Counted from the stretch's first letter, positions 17,362-27,451 are shown. The stretch is 64,000 nt of DNA from Xanthomonas euroxanthea (GCF_900476395.1 NZ_UIHB01000001.1:835385-899384); one strand, 5' to 3'. The notes: generated by a model not told the origin, from the letters alone. A program made the numbers and translations.

Positions 17362-18773
17362 ACAGCACGACAGGCCCCAAGTGGCTGATCCCGATGGCGC
17401 TGATGCTTGGCCTGGCGGCCTGTAGCAGTGCACCGAAGAAGAGCGCCGGCACTGGCGGAAGCGGCGCCATCAAGGGCGTCAAGGTCGACGGCAAGGGGCC
17501 GGCGTATGTCGCCACCGGTTGCCCCTCGACCTCGCCGTACGCGGCCGCCAAGGAAGACCCGTCCACGCGCGGCGACTACACCGCCGGCGGCCTGTACAAG
17601 CCCGGCGTCAAGGACACCACGCCGGACCATGTGCCCAACGTGGCCTGCATCCCCGAACCGCTGGTCACCAACGAGCCGCGCTCGGCGGTGGGCAACCGCT
17701 CGCCGTATGAGGTGCTGGGCAAGCGCTACGTGGTGATGGACAGCCCCGGCGACTATGTCGAACGCGGGACCGCCTCGTATTACGGCAGCAAGTTCCACGG
17801 CCGGCTGACCTCCAACAAGGAGGTCTACGACATGTACGCCTTCACCGCCGCGCACAAGACCTTGCCGCTGCCCAGCTTTGCGTTGGTGACCAATACCGAC
17901 ACCGGCGATTCGGTGGTGGTGCGCGTCAACGACCGCGGCCCGTTCCACGACGGGCGCGTGATCGATCTGAGCTACGCCGCCGCGGTCAAGCTGGGCATCA
18001 CCGGCAAGGGCACCGGCAACGTCGAGGTGCGTGGCCTGACCGAAGCCGACAACGGCAATCTGCTGGCCAAGCGCCGCAGCGGCAGCGCACCGGTCAGCAC
18101 CGCGGTGGCCGCCGCACGGCCGGCCGCCAGCGCCAGCCAGATCGATGGCCTGGTGCAGCGTCTGCCTACCCGCACAGTGCCGTCCGCCGCTCCGCGCGCA
18201 GGGGCCGCCAGCGCCGTCGCTCCGGTCGCCGCCGCAGTGGCAAGCAGTGCCGGGACTGCTGCGGTTCCCGCGGGCGAGCGTTGGCGCTACCGCGTGGCCG
18301 ACTCGCGCCAGCCCGGCAATGCCGACAATTTCGATGCCTGGATGAAGTCGCAGGGCGTGCGCGTGGCCACCGGCAAGCCGGCTGCCGCCGCGCCGCGGCC
18401 TGCCTCGGCTGTCCCGGTAGCGGTCGCGCCAGCCGCCCCGGTCGCGGTGGCGGCGATCAAGCCTGCCGACAGCGCGCCAGCACGTCCGCTCAGGAGCGAA
18501 CCGGTACCGGTCAAGGCGCCGAGCGTGGCCGAGGCGGCATTGGGCGACATTCTGCTGCAGGTGGCCAGTTTCGCCAGCCGCGAAAACGCCAACCGCGCGC
18601 TGTCGCAGCTGGCCTCGGCCGGCATCGCCGGCGCCAGCGTCAGCGACATCGTCAGCGGCGGCCGTACCTTGTGGCGGCTGCGCGTCAACGCGCGCGACCA
18701 CGCCAATGCCTCGGAAATCGCGCAGCGCATCGCCGGCCTGGGCTTCGGGCGTCCGCAGATCGTTGCCAACTAG
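17358..18773 (+). CDS. rlpA: RlpA-like septal ring lytic transglycosylase with SPOR domain
   Basis: 471 residues. Lipoprotein signal with lipidated C22 (LGLAACSS). A double-psi beta-barrel domain lies at about 135-215 (GTASYYGSKFHGRLTSNKE and VNDRGPFHDGRVIDLSYAAA, which carry the conserved His and Asp of the family). A long Ala/Pro-rich linker leads to a C-terminal SPOR domain (about 395-471), which binds denuded glycan at the septum. RlpA cleaves naked glycan strands. The neighbours mltB and dacC make this a peptidoglycan-remodelling group. Confidence 0.93.
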   Translation: MNSTTGPKWLIPMALMLGLAACSSAPKKSAGTGGSGAIKGVKVDGKGPAYVATGCPSTSPYAAAKEDPSTRGDYTAGGLYKPGVKDTTPDHVPNVACIPEPLVTNEPRSAVGNRSPYEVLGKRYVVMDSPGDYVERGTASYYGSKFHGRLTSNKEVYDMYAFTAAHKTLPLPSFALVTNTDTGDSVVVRVNDRGPFHDGRVIDLSYAAAVKLGITGKGTGNVEVRGLTEADNGNLLAKRRSGSAPVSTAVAAARPAASASQIDGLVQRLPTRTVPSAAPRAGAASAVAPVAAAVASSAGTAAVPAGERWRYRVADSRQPGNADNFDAWMKSQGVRVATGKPAAAAPRPASAVPVAVAPAAPVAVAAIKPADSAPARPLRSEPVPVKAPSVAEAALGDILLQVASFASRENANRALSQLASAGIAGASVSDIVSGGRTLWRLRVNARDHANASEIAQRIAGLGFGRPQIVAN

Positions 18774-19033
18774 CTACGATCGATCCTGCAGCCAGGGCGT
18801 CGGCGGGTAGGCCGCCGCCCGCTCTCGAAAGGTATCGTCGGGCAGCCGCGATCACGACGCGCCCCCATGCAGCTTTCTCGATCGCCCAGTGCGTCAGCCA
18901 CGTTCGGCACGCCACCTGCCGCCATCGCTGAACTGCGCAGGCGCGCGCGGCCGCTGGCGCGTCGCCCTGATCGCCGCGGCGCCTTACAATTTCGCATTAC
19001 CCAGCCTTCGGGCCCGTCAGGAGTCGTTCTTCA

Positions 19034-20239
19034 ATGAAATTCCGCTTCGCCGCCGCTGCGGTGGCCACGTTCGCCTTTGGCCTGGTCTGCGCCCAGACGC
19101 CTGCGCCGCAGCCGACGCCTGCCGTTGCCGCTGCGCCGGCCGCCGTCCCGGTTCCGCCCGCACCCGCTCCGGCCGTGTCCAAGTCGTGGATCCTGATGGA
19201 TTACGCCACCGGGCAGGTGCTGGCCGGTGAAAATATCCACCAGCAGCTGGCGCCGGCCAGCATCACCAAGGTGATGACGTCCTACGTGGTCGCTGCCGAA
19301 ATCAAGAACGGCAAGGTCAAGCGCGACGACCAGGTCATGATGAGCGAGCGCGCCTGGCGCGAGGGCGGCGCCGGCACCGACGGCAGCTATAGCGGTTTCC
19401 CGGTCAACCAGACCGCGCGTCTGGAAGACATGGAAAAGGGCATGGCGATCCAGTCCGGCAACGATGCCGCGATCGCATTGGCCGAGCATGTGGCCGGCAG
19501 CGAAGAGGCCTTCGCCTCGCTGATGAACAGCTACGCCGCCAAGATCGGCATGAAGGACTCCTACTTCGTCAACGCGCACGGCCTCAGCGCCGAAGGCCAC
19601 CATTCCACCGCCTACGACCTGGCCATGCTGGGCCGCGCGATGGTGCGCGACTACCCGGAGACCTACGCCTACAACAAGATCAAGGAATTCCAGGTCGGCA
19701 GCATCAAGCAGAACAACCGCAACCTGCTGTTGTGGCGCGACCCGGCGGTGGACGGCATCAAGACCGGCCACACCTCCGAGGCCGGCTACTGCCTGCTGAG
19801 TTCGGCCAAGCGCGGCGACCAGCGCCTGGTGGCGGTGGTGATGGGCGATTCGTCCGAGCGCCAGCGTGCCGACGACAGCCTGGCCCTGCTCAACTGGGGC
19901 TTCCGCTTCTTCGAAACCCACAGCCTGTACGCGCCTGGCAAGGTCGTGACCAAGCAGAAGGTCTGGAAGGGCGAGCAGGACGAAGTGCAGCTCGGCGTGG
20001 CCCAGCCGCTGCTGGTCAGCCTGCAACGCGGCCGCTACAACGACCTCAAGCCCAGCATGGAAGTGGCCAAGAACCTGCAGGCCCCGATCAAGCAGGGCCA
20101 GCAGATCGGCACCGTCAAGGTCAGCCTGGACGGCAAGATCATCGCCCAGGCCCCGCTGGTCGCCATCAATGCCGTGGAAGAAGGCGGATTCTTCAAGCGC
20201 CTCTGGGATGCGTTCTGGATGTGGTGGGAATCGGAGTGA
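19034..20239 (+). CDS. dacC: D-alanyl-D-alanine carboxypeptidase (PBP5/6 family)
   Basis: 401 residues with a cleavable signal (AFGLVCA-Q near 20) and a Pro/Ala linker. The active-site motifs are SITK at 76-79, SGN at 141-143 and KTG at 243-245. The C-terminal PBP5 beta domain ends in an amphipathic anchor (FFKRLWDAFWMWWESE) that holds it to the inner membrane. It removes the terminal D-alanine of pentapeptides. AGGAG at about 19019 precedes the ATG. A strong terminator follows the stop, so the gene ends a unit. Confidence 0.95.
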   Translation: MKFRFAAAAVATFAFGLVCAQTPAPQPTPAVAAAPAAVPVPPAPAPAVSKSWILMDYATGQVLAGENIHQQLAPASITKVMTSYVVAAEIKNGKVKRDDQVMMSERAWREGGAGTDGSYSGFPVNQTARLEDMEKGMAIQSGNDAAIALAEHVAGSEEAFASLMNSYAAKIGMKDSYFVNAHGLSAEGHHSTAYDLAMLGRAMVRDYPETYAYNKIKEFQVGSIKQNNRNLLLWRDPAVDGIKTGHTSEAGYCLLSSAKRGDQRLVAVVMGDSSERQRADDSLALLNWGFRFFETHSLYAPGKVVTKQKVWKGEQDEVQLGVAQPLLVSLQRGRYNDLKPSMEVAKNLQAPIKQGQQIGTVKVSLDGKIIAQAPLVAINAVEEGGFFKRLWDAFWMWWESE

Positions 20240-20250
20240 TCCAAAGAAAA

Positions 20251-20283
20251 AGAAAAAGCCGGCGAAAGCCGGCTTTTTCTTTT
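20251..20283 (+). terminator. Rho-independent terminator of dacC
   Basis: AGAAAAAGCCGGC (20251-20263) pairs with GCCGGCTTTTTCT (20268-20280) around a GAAA tetraloop and runs into a T-rich tract ending at 20283. The heptamer array begins at the next base. Confidence 0.9.
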
Positions 20284-20402
20284 GAATCGGGAATCGGGAA
20301 TCGGGAATCGGGAATCGGGAATCGGGAATCGGGAATCGGGAATCGGGAATCGGGAATCGGGAATCGGGAATCGGGAATCGGGAATCGGGAATCGGGAATC
20401 GG
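20284..20402. repeat. Perfect tandem array, 17 copies of GAATCGG
   Basis: 119 bp made of exactly 17 identical 7-bp units with no spacer or mismatch. It begins directly after the dacC terminator. A short stretch with the complementary type of unit (ATTCCC, AATCCCC) lies at about 20431-20456, just before the end of the convergent gene. Perfect identity suggests recent slippage expansion, as in a variable-number tandem repeat. Confidence 0.97.
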
Positions 20403-20462
20403 AGAGGCGGGGTGTCGCTCTTGTTCTACCTATTCCCTTTTCCCAATCCCCAATCCCAGCCC

Positions 20463-21524
20463 TCAAAGCATCCGACTGATCGTGAAACTGCCATACACCG
20501 GCGTTTCGCGCTGGGTGTCGAATTCGCGGGTGCGGTGGTAGCGGGCGATGGCGAACTTCCAGCGGCCGTACATCACCGCCAGGCCGTAGCCGACATCGCC
20601 CACGAACGCGCGCTTGTCCACGCTGTGGCTGTTGCGGAAGGTGTTGCCGTCTAGGGTGATGTCGCGCAACACCCAGCGCGCATCGGTGGTCACGAACAGA
20701 TGGCCCGACCAGCCGCTGGCGCGCCCGAGCCGGCTGGGGGCGGTGTTCTCGCCGGCCGGGCGGGTCGGGGTGCTGCCGAAGTCGTCCGGCAGTTTCCAGC
20801 CAAAGCGCGCCTCGCCACCGGCATTCAGATGCGTGGCCATGTTGCCGACCGAGCCGCCCCAATGCGAAATGAGGTCCCAGCCGAAGCCGTCCGCATTGAC
20901 CGCCGCATCGCCCGGCCAACGGCGCATGCGCTCGTGGACCAGGTTGATCAGCGGCTCGTTGTGCAGCTGGTTGTCCCAGCCCTGAAACTTCTCGTCGCCC
21001 AGGATGTCGTGAATGGCGTCCTGCGCTTCCTGCGCAAATGCCCATGGGCCGACCACGCCGATCTGCAGCTGGGTGGTGCGCAGCTGCGCATCGTTGCGCG
21101 CGTTGTAGCCGAAGCTCGCCAGCAGGATGCCCGCATACGGGCGATCGTCGGGGATCACATCGCGGCGGGTGGGATCGGTGGGAGTGAAAATCGCCTGCCC
21201 GATCGAGAACACCATGTTCTGCTGCTCGAACTCGCCCGGATGCAGGCGCTCCAGGTAGCCGTTGACCCAGCGCGCGGTGCGCGGCAGGCAGGGGTCGTCG
21301 GTGTAGTCGACCAGGTTGGGCGAGACCAGCGTCAGTACCGCACCATTGGAGTAGCCCTGATCCTGGTCCTCCCCACCGAACAGGTCATTGTCGACCCGGA
21401 AGTTCACCGCCGGCGGGGTCCGGCTCATCCTGCTGGAGTCGCACTGGTCGGCGGCCAGGGCCGGCATCGACAGCCCGGAAAGAGAAAGCAGCAGGGCAGC
21501 GGTCAACGCGCGCGGTCGAAGCAT
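20463..21524 (-). CDS. LpxR-like outer membrane protein (DUF2219, lipid A 3'-O-deacylase family)
   Basis: 353 residues from ATG 21524, chosen because it starts a clean signal peptide (LTAALLLSLSGLSMPALAA); longer frames reach 21650 without one. The mature N-terminus has the family signature around N46-D47 (VDNDLFGGEDQDQGYSNG), matching the catalytic Asn-Asp and nearby Ser/Thr of Salmonella LpxR. The rest alternates polar and hydrophobic residues, as in a 12-strand barrel, and ends in a beta-strand type C-terminus. LpxR removes the 3' acyloxyacyl chain from lipid A. Enzyme activity here is inferred from family membership. Confidence 0.72.
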   Translation of the reverse strand: MLRPRALTAALLLSLSGLSMPALAADQCDSSRMSRTPPAVNFRVDNDLFGGEDQDQGYSNGAVLTLVSPNLVDYTDDPCLPRTARWVNGYLERLHPGEFEQQNMVFSIGQAIFTPTDPTRRDVIPDDRPYAGILLASFGYNARNDAQLRTTQLQIGVVGPWAFAQEAQDAIHDILGDEKFQGWDNQLHNEPLINLVHERMRRWPGDAAVNADGFGWDLISHWGGSVGNMATHLNAGGEARFGWKLPDDFGSTPTRPAGENTAPSRLGRASGWSGHLFVTTDARWVLRDITLDGNTFRNSHSVDKRAFVGDVGYGLAVMYGRWKFAIARYHRTREFDTQRETPVYGSFTISRML

Positions 21525-21811
21525 GGAGGGCCTGGGAAGGTAGGAAGGACGATGTGGGGCAAAGGTGCCTGCGGCCACGGCTGCGCCGCGTGAATGTGCA
21601 GGAGGGATCATGCCCGAGCCGCCTGGATGCAGCGGCGGAGTCTGGAACACCAGTCCGTTCCATTTGCGGTATGACGGCCATGAAAAGCTCGCGCGAATAG
21701 CATATGATCCGCCCCCGGGGAAACCAGCCCCAAGGAACGGCGGCCTTCTCAGGCCGTTTCATCACAACGGATCGCGTTTGCCGACGGCAGCGCAGGTGTC
21801 AGGGGAAGAAT

Positions 21812-22795
21812 ATGAGCAAGACGATTTCTGTGAGCGCAGCGCTGTTGTCCGGCGTGGTGGGCATTGCACTGGCCAGCGTCAGCGCGCCGGCCCTGGCCGG
21901 ACTGAAGGATGCCTTCAAGGGCTCCGCACAGGATCAGCGCAAGGATGCCGTCGCGCAGATCCCGGTGTGTGCCAAGCCGCTGGGCAGCCTGTCGGTGATC
22001 GAGCCGGAGGACGCAGTCAACTGGTGGTCCGGTCAGCAATTGCCGGCGCCATCCAAGTTGATCAAGGTCTTCGTCAACCGTTCGCGCTGCTTCACCCTGG
22101 TGGACCGTGGCGCGGGCATGGCGGCATCGCAGCGCGAGCGCGATATGGCGGCAAACGGCGATCTGCGCGCACGTTCCAACGTGGGCAAGGGCCAGATCCG
22201 CGCAGCCGATTATGTGATGACGCCGGACCTCATTTCGCAGAACCACAATGCCGGCGGCAGTGCCATTGCCGGCATGCTGGGCGGCCTGGTGGGTGGCAAT
22301 GCCGGCAACCTGGTCGGTGGCCTGAACCTCAACAAGAAGACCGCTGACGTGGTGCTGACCATCACCGATGTGCGCTCCTCCGAACAGGTCGCCATGGCCG
22401 AAGGCAACGCGAAGAAGACCGACCTGGGCTGGGGCGCGCGTGGCAACGTCTTCACCGGCGGCGACTACGGCGCGGCCGGTGCCGGCGGTTATGCCAACAC
22501 CGAGATCGGCCAGGTGATCACCCTGGCCTATCTGCAGGCTTACACCGACGTCGTCACCCAGCTCGGCGGTCTGTCCGGCAACGCGGCTGCATCCAATGTG
22601 CAGCAGGCTGTGACCGTGACCCGTGCGGGGCGTCTGTTGGGCAATGCCAAGGGCACTGGCGCGGCCGTGCGCACGTTGGAGCCGGGCATGATGCTGTACC
22701 CGACCGGCACCAAGGAAGGCGTCATGTGGGAAGTCGAAGACGAAATGGGTAATCGTGGCTGGGTCTCGTCGGCCATGCTGGAACTGTCCAAATAA
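21812..22795 (+). CDS. CsgG/LpoB-like exported protein with C-terminal SH3-like domain
   Basis: 327 residues from ATG 21812, preceded by AGGGGAAGA. A signal peptide ends ALA-G near 29. The middle (about 50-230) resembles CsgG/HfaB proteins: a glycine-rich stretch GGSAIAGMLGGLVGGNAGNLVGGLNLN and the segment VVLTITDVRSSEQVAMAEG. The last 60 residues look like a bacterial SH3 domain (GTGAAVRTLEPGMMLYPTG to GNRGWVSSAMLEL), which usually binds wall peptides. No lipobox is seen, unlike true CsgG. A role in envelope assembly or peptidoglycan synthase activation is a guess. A strong terminator follows. Confidence 0.65.
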   Translation: MSKTISVSAALLSGVVGIALASVSAPALAGLKDAFKGSAQDQRKDAVAQIPVCAKPLGSLSVIEPEDAVNWWSGQQLPAPSKLIKVFVNRSRCFTLVDRGAGMAASQRERDMAANGDLRARSNVGKGQIRAADYVMTPDLISQNHNAGGSAIAGMLGGLVGGNAGNLVGGLNLNKKTADVVLTITDVRSSEQVAMAEGNAKKTDLGWGARGNVFTGGDYGAAGAGGYANTEIGQVITLAYLQAYTDVVTQLGGLSGNAAASNVQQAVTVTRAGRLLGNAKGTGAAVRTLEPGMMLYPTGTKEGVMWEVEDEMGNRGWVSSAMLELSK

Positions 22796-22837
22796 GCAAT
22801 AGCGCCATCCATGCCGGGCGTGACGCGTCTGGCGTGA

Positions 22838-22870
22838 AACGACGGGGCCCCGATGGCCCCGTCGTTCTTT
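22838..22870 (+). terminator. Rho-independent terminator after CsgG-like gene
   Basis: AACGACGGGGCC (22838-22849) pairs perfectly with GGCCCCGTCGTT (22855-22866) around a 5-nt loop, followed by CTTT. Confidence 0.85.
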
Positions 22871-22921
22871 CCCACGTACTGCGGGCTTGGGTTTGTCCGC
22901 CATCGTCCCGATAATGGGCGG

Positions 22922-23200
22922 ATGGAAATCAGCACCGACAACCCCGATCACGGCTTCCAGTTTCCCGGCACCTTCGAGCTCAGCGCCATGGGCGCGGCCG
23001 AGCGCGGGCTGGAAAGCGAACTTCCGCGCCTGCTCGCCGCCACCGGCGTGGAGCTGCTGGAGGAAAGCATCAGCTGGAAGCATTCGTCCAGCGGCAAGTA
23101 TGTCTCGGTCAAGATCGGCTTCCGCGCCGAAAGCCGCGCGCAGTTCGACGCTGCGCACCAGGCGCTGCGCGACCATCCGGAAGTGAAGTGGACGCTGTAG
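22922..23200 (+). CDS. ybeD: YbeD family protein (DUF493)
   Basis: 92 residues, the standard length of the family. The conserved ferredoxin-like core is recognisable ([11 protein letters not shown] near the start, then [13 protein letters not shown]). YbeD has an ACT-like fold without a known activity and is almost always next to lipB, as here, where the 3' end overlaps the lipB start by 13 nt. It may help regulate lipoate attachment; that is inferred from context. Confidence 0.88.
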   Translation: MEISTDNPDHGFQFPGTFELSAMGAAERGLESELPRLLAATGVELLEESISWKHSSSGKYVSVKIGFRAESRAQFDAAHQALRDHPEVKWTL

Positions 23201-23886
23201 CGGTGCAGACGCTGGCGGGCCCGGTCCCCGCCCTGCCGGCGCAGTGGCGCGATCTCGGTCGACAGGAGTACGCGCCGGTGTGGCGCGCGATGCAGCGGTT
23301 CACCGATGCGCGTGATGACGCCACGGCCGACGAGGTCTGGGCGGTCGAACATGCGCCGGTGTTTACGCTGGGCCAGGCGGGCAAGCCCGAGCACGTGCTG
23401 GCGCCGGGCGAGATTCCGGTGCTGCAGGTCGATCGTGGTGGCCAGGTGACCTACCACGGCCCGGGCCAGCTGGTGGTCTATCCGCTGCTGGATCTGCGCC
23501 GGCTCAAGATCGGCGTACGCGATTACGTGTGCAAGATCGAGCAGGCGCTGATCGACACGCTGGAAGAGTGGAACATCGTCGCCGAGCGCCGCGACGGCGC
23601 GCCGGGCGTGTACGTGGGCGGGGCCAAGATCGCCGCGCTCGGCATCCGGGTGCGGCGCGGCTGCACCTTCCACGGCCTGTCGTTCAACGTGGCGATGGAC
23701 CTGGAGCCGTTCCACCGCATCAATCCCTGCGGCTACCAGGGCCTGCAGGTGACCTCGGTGCTAGACTTGGGCGGCCCCTCCGGGATGGACGCCGTCAAGG
23801 CGGTGCTGCTCGATCAGCTGGCGCGCCAGTTCGGTCTCGTCCTGCAGCCCGCGTCCGCGTTGCCCGACCTTTCGCTTCCGGCCTGA
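23188..23886 (+). CDS. lipB: Octanoyltransferase LipB
   Basis: 232 residues. It transfers octanoate from acyl carrier protein to lipoyl domains, the first step of de novo lipoate synthesis. Family motifs: [21 protein letters not shown] region near residue 75 and [20 protein letters not shown] near 145, which contains the lysine and threonine/cysteine region of the active site (Lys in GGAKIA). GTG at 23188 overlaps ybeD; an in-frame GTG at 23203 is an equally plausible start. lipA follows after 15 nt. Confidence 0.95.
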   Translation: MDAVAVQTLAGPVPALPAQWRDLGRQEYAPVWRAMQRFTDARDDATADEVWAVEHAPVFTLGQAGKPEHVLAPGEIPVLQVDRGGQVTYHGPGQLVVYPLLDLRRLKIGVRDYVCKIEQALIDTLEEWNIVAERRDGAPGVYVGGAKIAALGIRVRRGCTFHGLSFNVAMDLEPFHRINPCGYQGLQVTSVLDLGGPSGMDAVKAVLLDQLARQFGLVLQPASALPDLSLPA

Positions 23887-23901
23887 GCGCCCGTTATTGC
23901 C

Positions 23902-24915
23902 ATGACCCAGCCTATCGCCCGTTCCATCCCCTTGCAGGTCGTCTCCGGCGACTCCGCCGCACCTGCGCCGTTGCAGACCGGCGTCAAGCAGATCGGTGGC
24001 GACAAGATCAATCGCTCGCCGGTGCAGTTCGTCGATGCGCCGGTGCTGCGCAAGCCGTCCTGGATCCGCGTGCGGATTCCGTCCGGCAATGCAGTGCAGA
24101 ACCTCAAGGCCAAGCTGCGCGAAAACCGCCTGGTCACGGTCTGCGAGGAAGCCAGCTGCCCGAACATCCACGAGTGCTTCAGCCACGGCACCGCGACCTT
24201 CATGATCCTGGGCGAGGTGTGCACGCGGCGCTGCTCGTTCTGCGATGTAGCGCACGGTCGGCCCAAGCCGCCGGATGCGAACGAGCCGGCCAGCCTGGCC
24301 ACCACCGTGGCCGACATGGGCCTGAAGTACGTGGTGGTGACCAGCGTGGACCGCGACGATCTGCGCGACGGCGGTGCCCAGCATTTCGTCGACTGCATTG
24401 CGGCCATCCGGGCCAGTTCGCCCAAGACCCGCATCGAGATCCTGACCCCGGACTTCCGCGGCAAGGGCCGCATGGACCGCGCACTGGAGATCCTGGCGCT
24501 CAGCCCGCCGGACGTGTTCAACCACAACATCGAAACCGTGCCGGACCTGTATCCGAACGTGCGTCCCGGTGCCGACTACCAGTGGTCGCTGACCCTGCTG
24601 CAGCGCTTCAAGGCGCAGCATCCGTCCATCGCCACCAAGTCCGGCATCATGCTCGGCCTGGGCGAGACGATGGAACAGGTGCAGGCCACCTTGCGCGACC
24701 TGCGCGCGCACGATGTGGACATGATCACCATCGGCCAGTACCTGCAGCCGACGCCGCACCACCATCCGGTGATGCGCTACTGGACGCCGGAGGAATACAA
24801 GGCGCTGGAGGAGTACGGCAATGCGCTGGGCTTCAGCCACGTCGCCTCCGGACCGATGGTGCGCTCGTCGTACCATGCCGACCGGCAGGCGGCCGGCGCC
24901 GGCGTGGCTGCCTAA
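23902..24915 (+). CDS. lipA: Lipoyl synthase LipA
   Basis: 337 residues. Radical SAM enzyme that inserts two sulfurs into the octanoyl chain. Both iron-sulfur sites are intact: auxiliary cluster C81, C86, C92 ([12 protein letters not shown]) and radical SAM cluster C107, C111, C114 (CTRRCSFC). The C-terminal serine ligand region RSSYHAD is present. The N-terminal extension of about 50 residues is longer than in E. coli. It completes the ybeD-lipB-lipA operon. Confidence 0.97.
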   Translation: MTQPIARSIPLQVVSGDSAAPAPLQTGVKQIGGDKINRSPVQFVDAPVLRKPSWIRVRIPSGNAVQNLKAKLRENRLVTVCEEASCPNIHECFSHGTATFMILGEVCTRRCSFCDVAHGRPKPPDANEPASLATTVADMGLKYVVVTSVDRDDLRDGGAQHFVDCIAAIRASSPKTRIEILTPDFRGKGRMDRALEILALSPPDVFNHNIETVPDLYPNVRPGADYQWSLTLLQRFKAQHPSIATKSGIMLGLGETMEQVQATLRDLRAHDVDMITIGQYLQPTPHHHPVMRYWTPEEYKALEEYGNALGFSHVASGPMVRSSYHADRQAAGAGVAA

Positions 24916-25065
24916 GGCAGGCGATCGCCCCCGTGCTCAGGCGGCTGCGGTCGCCAGCCCGGGCGGATGTACCGTCTGGCACCGCAGCTGCGTGCTGGCC
25001 GGGCGCATCCCACGTGGCAACTGCGTGCGAGCGGTTGCAACGATTTCGATGCCAAGCGACCCACG

Positions 25066-25088
25066 AGACCCCGCCTCTTGCGGGGTCT
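25066..25088 (+). terminator. Hairpin after lipA
   Basis: AGACCCCGC (25066-25074) pairs with GCGGGGTCT (25080-25088) around CTCTT. The following TGTCGTAT is not a clean T-tract, so strength is uncertain. The remaining part of the 352-bp gap up to prc shows no other feature. Confidence 0.55.
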
Positions 25089-25267
25089 TGTCGTATCCGG
25101 CCTTTGCGTTCTGACCTGCAGGGTACGGTCGCGTTCACAATCCGCTACAGGCCCGGCGCTAGGCTGATTCAGCCAGCGGATGACAACGCCAGCAACTTTC
25201 GGCACTGTCATGCTGTCCGATCCGTTCACCGCCTTTCTTTCGTCGGCCCTGTGCCGAGAGCCATTCG

Positions 25268-27451
25268 ATGACCTACAACGTTTCTGCGTCCATGAAGGCC
25301 GGCCTGCTGGCGCTGGTGTTGACCACCCCGATGGCATTGCTCGCACGCGCCGATACGGCCTTGCCGGCCGCAGCCACGCCCGACCAGGCCACCGCGACCA
25401 AGCTGGTCTATGGCCTGCTCTCCGATAGCCGTTACGCCTACCGTCCGCGCACGCTGGACGAGGCGATGACCAAGGACGTGTTCAAGCGCTATCTGGAAAC
25501 CCTGGACGGCAGCAAACAGTTTTTCACCCAGACCGACATCACCGGCTTCGCGCCGCTGGAAGCGGGCGTAGGCGATGCGCTGCGCGGCGGCAAGCTGGAT
25601 CCGGCGTTCCAGGTGTTTTCGGTCTACAAGAAGCGTGTGGATCAGCGCGTCAAGTACGCACGCGACCTGCTCAAGCAGGACTTCGATTTCACCGGCAGCG
25701 ACAAGTTCGAGTACGACCGCAAGGACGTGCCGTGGGCCGCCGACGACAAGCAGCTGGACGTGCTGTGGCGCCAGTCGGTAATGAACGACTGGCTGCGCCT
25801 GAAGCTGGCCGGCAAAAAGCCTGAGGACATCCGCAAGACGCTGGACAAGCGCTATGCCGCGCTGGCCGATTCGGTCAACGAGTTGAAGGCCGAGGACGTG
25901 TTCCAGTTCTTCCTCAACGCCTACACCAATGCGGTCGATCCACACACCGATTACTTCACCCCGCGCACGGCCGAAAACTTCAATCAGCAGATGTCGCTGT
26001 CGCTGGAAGGCATCGGTGCGCAGCTGCAGAAGCAGGACGACATGGTGGTGATCCGCGAGGTGATCCCGGGTGGTCCGGCGGCGGTGGATGGCACGCTCAA
26101 GCCGGGCGATCGCATCGTCGGCGTGGGCCAGGCCAAGAACGGCGCGATCGAGGATGTGATCGGCTGGCGCATCGACGATGTGGTGGCCAAGATCCGCGGC
26201 AGCAAGGACACCCAGGTGCGCCTGGAGTACATCCCGGCCGAGTCGGGCATCGACGGCAAGCACCGCACGGTGACGCTGACCCGGCAGAAGGTGCGCCTGG
26301 CCGAACAGGCCGCCAAGGGCGAGACCATCACCCTGCCGGCCAAGGGCAGCGAGCCGGAGCGTCGCATCGGCATCATCAAGTTGCCGGGCTTCTATCAGGA
26401 TTTCGAAGGCCGTCGGCGCAACGCGACCGACTATGCTTCGGCAACGCGCGACGTCGCCAAGCTGCTGGCCGGCTTCAAGACCGACAAGGTCGACGGCGTG
26501 GTGCTGGACCTGCGCAACAACGGCGGCGGTTCGCTGGACGAAGCGATCGAGCTCACCGGCCTGTTCATCGAGCAGGGTCCGGTGGTGCAGGTGCGCGAAT
26601 CCGGCGGCCGCGTCACCGTCAATGGCGACAGCAATCCCAAGGTCGCCTGGGATGGTCCGCTGGGCGTGTTGATCAATCGCGGCTCGGCGTCGGCGTCGGA
26701 GATCTTTGCCGGCGCCATCCAGGATTATGGTCGCGGTCTGGTGATTGGTGAAACCAGCTTCGGCAAGGGCACGGTCCAGAATATCGTCGACCTGGACCGC
26801 TGGCCGGCTGCGGAAGGCCAGCGCTATGGGCAGGTCAAGCTAACGATCGCGCAGTTCTTCCGCGTCAGCGGCTCCAGTACCCAGCACAAGGGCGTGGTGC
26901 CGGACATCGCTTTCCCGGCCAGCGTGGATGCCACCGAGTTCGGCGAGAGCACCTACGACAATGCGCTGCCGTGGACGCGCATTGCCGCCGCGCCGCATAC
27001 CCAGTACGGCAACTTCGCGCCGCTGCTGCCCAAGTTGCAGGTCCTGCACACCGCGCGTATCGCCACCGACAAGGAGTTCCAGTGGTGGGAAGAGGACGTC
27101 AAGCAGTTCCGCGATGAGAAGGCCAAGAAGTACATCTCGTTGAACGAGGCCGAGCGCGTTGCCGAGCGTCAGAAGCAGGATCAGCAGCGCAAGGACCGCC
27201 AGCAGTTGCGCAAGCAGCTGGGCCTGCCGCTGGATCCGCTTGCCGAAGACAGCGACGACGGCCTGACCGGCAACGAGCGCGATATCGTCAAGGACACCGC
27301 ACGCGAAAAGGCCGCGGAAAAGCGCCCGGACCCGTTGCTGCACGAATCGGCCGCCATCCTGGCCGATGCGCTGGGCCTGCTGTCGCAGGACCAGCCGCTG
27401 TCGGCGCAGGTGCTGCCGCAGTCGACCGCACCGGGACGCTGGGCCGACTGA
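25268..27451 (+). CDS. prc: Tail-specific (carboxy-terminal processing) protease Prc
   Basis: 727 residues with a signal peptide ending near residue 30 (ALLARADT). Order: helical N-terminal domain, PDZ domain (about 235-335, GGPAAVDGTLKPGDRIVGVG), S41 peptidase core and a charged C-terminal helical domain (KQDQQRKDRQQLRKQLG). The Ser-Lys dyad is visible: the serine in RGSASASEIFAGAIQDYGR and the lysine in SFGKGTVQ. Prc degrades periplasmic proteins and matures PBP3 and Mlt enzymes, which fits the wall genes to its left. Transcribed alone, ending in a good terminator. Confidence 0.95.
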   Translation: MTYNVSASMKAGLLALVLTTPMALLARADTALPAAATPDQATATKLVYGLLSDSRYAYRPRTLDEAMTKDVFKRYLETLDGSKQFFTQTDITGFAPLEAGVGDALRGGKLDPAFQVFSVYKKRVDQRVKYARDLLKQDFDFTGSDKFEYDRKDVPWAADDKQLDVLWRQSVMNDWLRLKLAGKKPEDIRKTLDKRYAALADSVNELKAEDVFQFFLNAYTNAVDPHTDYFTPRTAENFNQQMSLSLEGIGAQLQKQDDMVVIREVIPGGPAAVDGTLKPGDRIVGVGQAKNGAIEDVIGWRIDDVVAKIRGSKDTQVRLEYIPAESGIDGKHRTVTLTRQKVRLAEQAAKGETITLPAKGSEPERRIGIIKLPGFYQDFEGRRRNATDYASATRDVAKLLAGFKTDKVDGVVLDLRNNGGGSLDEAIELTGLFIEQGPVVQVRESGGRVTVNGDSNPKVAWDGPLGVLINRGSASASEIFAGAIQDYGRGLVIGETSFGKGTVQNIVDLDRWPAAEGQRYGQVKLTIAQFFRVSGSSTQHKGVVPDIAFPASVDATEFGESTYDNALPWTRIAAAPHTQYGNFAPLLPKLQVLHTARIATDKEFQWWEEDVKQFRDEKAKKYISLNEAERVAERQKQDQQRKDRQQLRKQLGLPLDPLAEDSDDGLTGNERDIVKDTAREKAAEKRPDPLLHESAAILADALGLLSQDQPLSAQVLPQSTAPGRWAD

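Noticed and set aside
20284..20402. Regular repeats resembling a CRISPR array
   Set aside because: The 7-bp units are contiguous with no spacers and no cas genes nearby, so it is a simple tandem repeat.
20282..20479. Small open frame coding for repeated NRESGIG
   Set aside because: It is only the translation of the heptamer array, without a ribosome binding site or known homologue type.
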